From Oceanihabitans sp. (GTDB lineage Bacteria > Bacteroidota > Bacteroidia > Flavobacteriales > Flavobacteriaceae): DNA of 8,277 nt. Positions 5,868-8,277 of this stretch are shown here, in pieces (position 1 is the stretch's first letter; every line of letters begins with the position of its first letter). The DNA lies in assembly GCA_018067265.1 (NCBI GenBank), contig JAGPUY010000009.1:1-8277 (forward strand), given 5' to 3'. Below the pieces are notes generated by a model, which was given only the letters and a program-made list of their open reading frames with translations, did no database searches and was not told the origin of the DNA. The position numbers and the translations under genes are program-made.

Positions 5868-6637
5868 TGATGAGGTCTCTAATTTTTATTTTAATGGTTT
5901 TTGTTTCGTTTGCTACATTTTCGCAAGAAACAGAAGTTGCTGAAGAGTTTCTTCCTATAAATTTAGAAGGAAAAGAAGCATATCTTTCTACTAAAACAGG
6001 AGAATACATTTTTTTAGAACATGCTAAAACAGATGCTACAAAATTAGAGACTACAAATAATGGTGTAATTTATACCGATATTAAAGTGCATACCGTTGCT
6101 AAAAAGGAAACGATTTCTAAAATTGCGAAGCAATATGATTTGAGTAAAGACGAAGTCATGCGTCAAAATAAGTTGTCTACTAATAAATTGAATATCGGAC
6201 AAGAACTTAAAATCATTAAAAAAATAGTGGTAAAGTCAAGTAGTCCTGTTGTTAGTCAAGAAGAAGGTACTATTATCGCAAGATTAAGTCCGGGACAAAC
6301 ACCAACAGGTTTAGACGCTACACGAGCGAATAGTGCTCCTACAGCATCTACTAGTCCAGTTGCTGTTGTAAATGAAGTAGTAGAAATAGAAGCAGTGGAA
6401 GAAAAAGAAGCTCTTGAAGAAGGTATAGAGGAAATTGAAGAAGAAATATTAGAAGATAGTAAAGAAGAAGTAAAAGAATCTACAACTACAAACGTAGATT
6501 CTTTTTACATCGTTAAAAAAGGAGATAACTTATATAGCATAGCTAAAAGGCATGATATTAAGTTAGATGCTCTTAAAAAATTAAACGGTTTAGAATCCAA
6601 TAATCTAAGTATTGGACAAAAGTTAAAGTTGAAATAA
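5867..6637 (+). CDS. Exported protein with two LysM peptidoglycan-binding domains
   Basis: 256 residues. Residues 1-19 are a signal peptide (LIFILMVFVSFATFS). The first LysM domain, about 73-117, reads VHTVAKKETISKIAKQYDLS then VMRQNKL...LNIGQELKI. The second, 213-256, reads FYIVKKGDNLYSIAKRHDIK then LKKLNGL...LSIGQKLKLK and forms the C-terminus. Between them, 118-168 is Ser/Thr/Pro-rich and 169-205 is very acidic (EEGIEEIEEEILEDSKEEVK), probably unstructured. LysM domains bind N-acetylglucosamine-containing glycans, so the protein is likely periplasmic and held on peptidoglycan. No hydrolase domain is present, so it is a binder or adaptor, not a lytic enzyme. Its ATG shares the last A of the lon stop codon, so expression is tied to lon; porQ follows 54 bp on. 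The N-terminal part (20-72) matches nothing I know. Confidence 0.9.
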   Translation: MMRSLIFILMVFVSFATFSQETEVAEEFLPINLEGKEAYLSTKTGEYIFLEHAKTDATKLETTNNGVIYTDIKVHTVAKKETISKIAKQYDLSKDEVMRQNKLSTNKLNIGQELKIIKKIVVKSSSPVVSQEEGTIIARLSPGQTPTGLDATRANSAPTASTSPVAVVNEVVEIEAVEEKEALEEGIEEIEEEILEDSKEEVKESTTTNVDSFYIVKKGDNLYSIAKRHDIKLDALKKLNGLESNNLSIGQKLKLK

Positions 6638-6676
6638 AAATATTTTTCCAATATCTACGTTTTAAGATAGATTTAG

Positions 6677-6684
6677 TTACTTTG
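6677..6684 (+). promoter_or_regulatory. Possible Bacteroidota -7 element of a porQ promoter
   Basis: TTACTTTG matches the Bacteroidota -7 consensus TAnnTTTG at all but one fixed position (T for A at the second base) and is followed by CATCTTT and the porQ ATG at 6692. No clear TTG box is seen about 20 bp upstream. If real, transcription would start only a few bases before the ATG and give a nearly leaderless mRNA. porQ could equally be read through from lon. Confidence 0.3.
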
Positions 6685-6691
6685 CATCTTT

Positions 6692-7711
6692 ATGATTAAG
6701 AAATATTTTACTTGCATTTGTCTTTTATACTTTGTTACTTCTAATGCGCAATTGGGAGGAGAAAGTACATATCAATTCTTAAACTTGGTCTCTTCGCCTC
6801 GTCAAGCCGGACTTGGAGGAAAAGTACTTACCAATGTAGATTATGATGTAACACAAGCTATATTTAATCCAGCAACTATTAATTTAGATATGGATAATCA
6901 ATTTGCTGTTAATTACTCCAGCTATTTAGGAGGTGTAAATTATGGTACTGCAGCCTATGCATATACAGTAGATAGAAGAAACCTTACCTATCATGTAGGA
7001 GTTACCTATATTAATTATGGAAGTTTTGATGGTTATGATGAGCAAGGTAATGCGACTGCTTCTTTTTCAGGGAATGAAGCGGCAATCTCTTTTGGTCATG
7101 CAAGACAAATAGGATATTCCGATTTTTATTTAGGTGGAAATGTAAAGCTGATTACTTCTAAATTAGAAGAGTATAGTTCTATTGGTATTGCTTTTGATGC
7201 TGGTTTAATTTATATAAATGAAGACATTGAGTTTCAAGCAACCTTAGTACTTAGAAACGCAGGAACACAAATTACTACCTATGCAGGACAAAACGAATCT
7301 TTACCATTTGAAGTAGATTTTGGTATGTCGCAAACCTTAGAATTTGTACCAATACGTTGGCATTTAACTTTCGAGAATTTACAAAAATGGCCAATTGGGG
7401 TTTCTAATCCGGCAAGAGCAACTACCGATTTAGAAGGAAACCAAACCCAAGAGGAAGTTGGTTTTTTTAATCAGGCCTTAAGACATACTATAATAGGAGC
7501 AGAGCTGTTTCCAGAAGGAGGTTTTCAAATTAGATTTGGTTATAACTTTAGAAGAGCAGAAGAACTTCGTATTGTAGAACAACGTAATTTTTCTGGTTTA
7601 TCTGCAGGGATTTCTATCAAGCTAAATAAATTTCGTTTTAGTTATACACACGCAAAATATACTAGTGCAGCAAATGCAAACTTTTTTGGAGTACAGTTGG
7701 ATCTGAATTAA
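6692..7711 (+). CDS. porQ: Type IX secretion system protein PorQ
   Basis: 339 residues, usual length for PorQ. Residues 1-19 are a signal peptide ending SNA. Directly after it comes the family hallmark STYQFLNLVSSPRQAGLGGK (25-44), then a region rich in alternating hydrophobic strands with many Tyr and Gly (FAVNYSSYLGGVNYGTAAY, FYLGGNVKLITSKL, FQIRFGYNFRR), ending in a strand ...FFGVQLDLN typical of an outer membrane beta-barrel, related to PorV. In Porphyromonas gingivalis PorQ works with PorZ, PorU and PorV in the cell-surface attachment complex of the type IX system. Placement beside cmk is, as I recall, common in Bacteroidota. No Shine-Dalgarno precedes the ATG. Another PorV/PorP-like barrel is the alternative, but the YQFLNL...RQAGLGG motif favours PorQ. 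Confidence 0.9.
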   Translation: MIKKYFTCICLLYFVTSNAQLGGESTYQFLNLVSSPRQAGLGGKVLTNVDYDVTQAIFNPATINLDMDNQFAVNYSSYLGGVNYGTAAYAYTVDRRNLTYHVGVTYINYGSFDGYDEQGNATASFSGNEAAISFGHARQIGYSDFYLGGNVKLITSKLEEYSSIGIAFDAGLIYINEDIEFQATLVLRNAGTQITTYAGQNESLPFEVDFGMSQTLEFVPIRWHLTFENLQKWPIGVSNPARATTDLEGNQTQEEVGFFNQALRHTIIGAELFPEGGFQIRFGYNFRRAEELRIVEQRNFSGLSAGISIKLNKFRFSYTHAKYTSAANANFFGVQLDLN

Positions 7712-7728
7712 TACTTGCTGGAGTTTCT

Positions 7729-7747
7729 AAAATCACATCGATTTTTT
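7729..7747 (+). terminator. Weak candidate terminator after porQ
   Basis: AAAATC (7729-7734), a 5-base loop ACATC, and GATTTT (7740-7745) form a 6-bp stem followed by TT and a T-rich stretch, 18 bases after the porQ stop. Only one G-C pair supports the stem, so it may be ineffective and cmk may be co-transcribed. Confidence 0.25.
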
Positions 7748-7852
7748 ATCTAGTTTTTATTTACTAAATTACCTACTTTATCATATAACAAGTCTTACAC
7801 AAAAGCATCCATCAAACAGTAATCCATTCAATTACAACCCAAAACCTATAAA

Positions 7853-8277
7853 GTGCAAAAAATTACAATAGCAATAGACGGATTTTCATCCACAGGAAAA
7901 AGTACAGTAGCAAAACAAATAGCAAAACATTTGGGGTATATCTATGTAGACTCTGGAGCCATGTATAGAGCGGTTACTTTATATGCTATGCAAAATAATT
8001 TTATAGATGCAGACCATTTTGATAGACTTGCACTAGTTTCTAAATTATCTGAAATAAACATTAGTTTTACTTTTAATCCGGAATTGGGTTTTGCTGAAGT
8101 ATATTTAAATGAAGTGAATGTGGAGAAACAAATACGAACATTAGAAGTGTCTAGTTTTGTAAGTCAAGTATCTACCATTCCGGAAGTGCGTTACCAATTG
8201 GTAAAGCAACAACAAAAAATGGGAAAAGATAAAGGTGTTGTAATGGACGGTCGTGATATTGGTACCGTTGTTTTTCC
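7853..8277 (+). CDS. cmk: Cytidylate kinase (CMP/dCMP kinase), 3' end outside window
   Basis: The first 141 codons are visible, about 60 percent of a typical Cmk of some 225-230 residues. It phosphorylates CMP and dCMP with ATP, a cytoplasmic step in pyrimidine salvage and supply of CDP/dCDP. Residues 3-18 (KITIAIDGFSSTGKST) carry the P-loop. DSGAMYRAVTL (33-43) is the start of the NMP-binding part, and VMDGRDIGTVVF (130-141) is the conserved DGRDIGT motif. The start is GTG at 7853: there is no ATG or TTG between it and the in-frame TAA at 7820-7822, and it places the P-loop at the usual distance from the N-terminus. It lies 141 bp after porQ. That gap holds the weak terminator candidate and no clear promoter. 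Confidence 0.95.
   Translation, partial: MQKITIAIDGFSSTGKSTVAKQIAKHLGYIYVDSGAMYRAVTLYAMQNNFIDADHFDRLALVSKLSEINISFTFNPELGFAEVYLNEVNVEKQIRTLEVSSFVSQVSTIPEVRYQLVKQQQKMGKDKGVVMDGRDIGTVVF

Noticed and set aside
6636..6647. AAAAATATTTTT palindrome after the LysM gene as a terminator
   Set aside because: It is a pure A/T palindrome with no loop and no G-C pair, so it is not a credible hairpin.

Overview
The window is AT-rich and looks like a chromosomal segment from a member of the Bacteroidota, most likely family Flavobacteriaceae. The evidence is gene content (a PorQ-type component of the type IX secretion system, secreted GIN/DUF2807-type adhesin-like proteins, a Bacteroidota-style Lon with an acidic N-terminal extension, a Cmk with the P-loop form GFSSTGKST), the near absence of Shine-Dalgarno sequences, and the AT-rich codon use. 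Genus cannot be read from the sequence alone.

Left part (1-3167): the last codons of a + strand gene, probably a TonB-family protein, enter from the left edge and end at 65. It converges on a four-gene minus-strand operon read from right to left: an ECF sigma factor (3167-2610, TTG start), a single-span, cysteine-free putative anti-sigma factor (2598-2041), and two exported tandem-repeat proteins, one with a DYG repeat (2063-966, overlapping the anti-sigma gene by 23 bp) and one with a GSGD repeat (937-191). The 3' end of the operon runs into an array of eight 7-bp repeats (139-194) that contains the last stop codon. A 10-bp inverted repeat covers the two convergent stop codons.

Middle (3168-3413): a 246-bp divergent intergenic region separates the sigma operon from lon. 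It holds a perfect 15-bp palindrome and a weak ECF-like promoter candidate for the sigma operon.

Right part (3414-8277): lon (ATP-dependent protease, complete, catalytic Ser-Lys dyad present) overlaps by one base (TAATG) with an exported protein carrying two LysM domains joined by a very acidic linker. porQ (type IX secretion) follows after 54 bp, and then cmk (cytidylate kinase, GTG start) runs off the right edge. 

As a working picture, the left operon is an envelope-sensing sigma/anti-sigma module that co-produces two beta-solenoid surface or periplasmic proteins. The right cluster combines protein quality control, a peptidoglycan-binding protein, a secretion-system outer membrane protein and a housekeeping kinase. 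All genes fully inside the window are intact. I saw no tRNA, rRNA, CRISPR array, insertion sequence or phage gene. The least explained and most interesting parts are the sigma operon with its unusual start sites and paired solenoid proteins, and the repeat structure in the convergent intergenic region.
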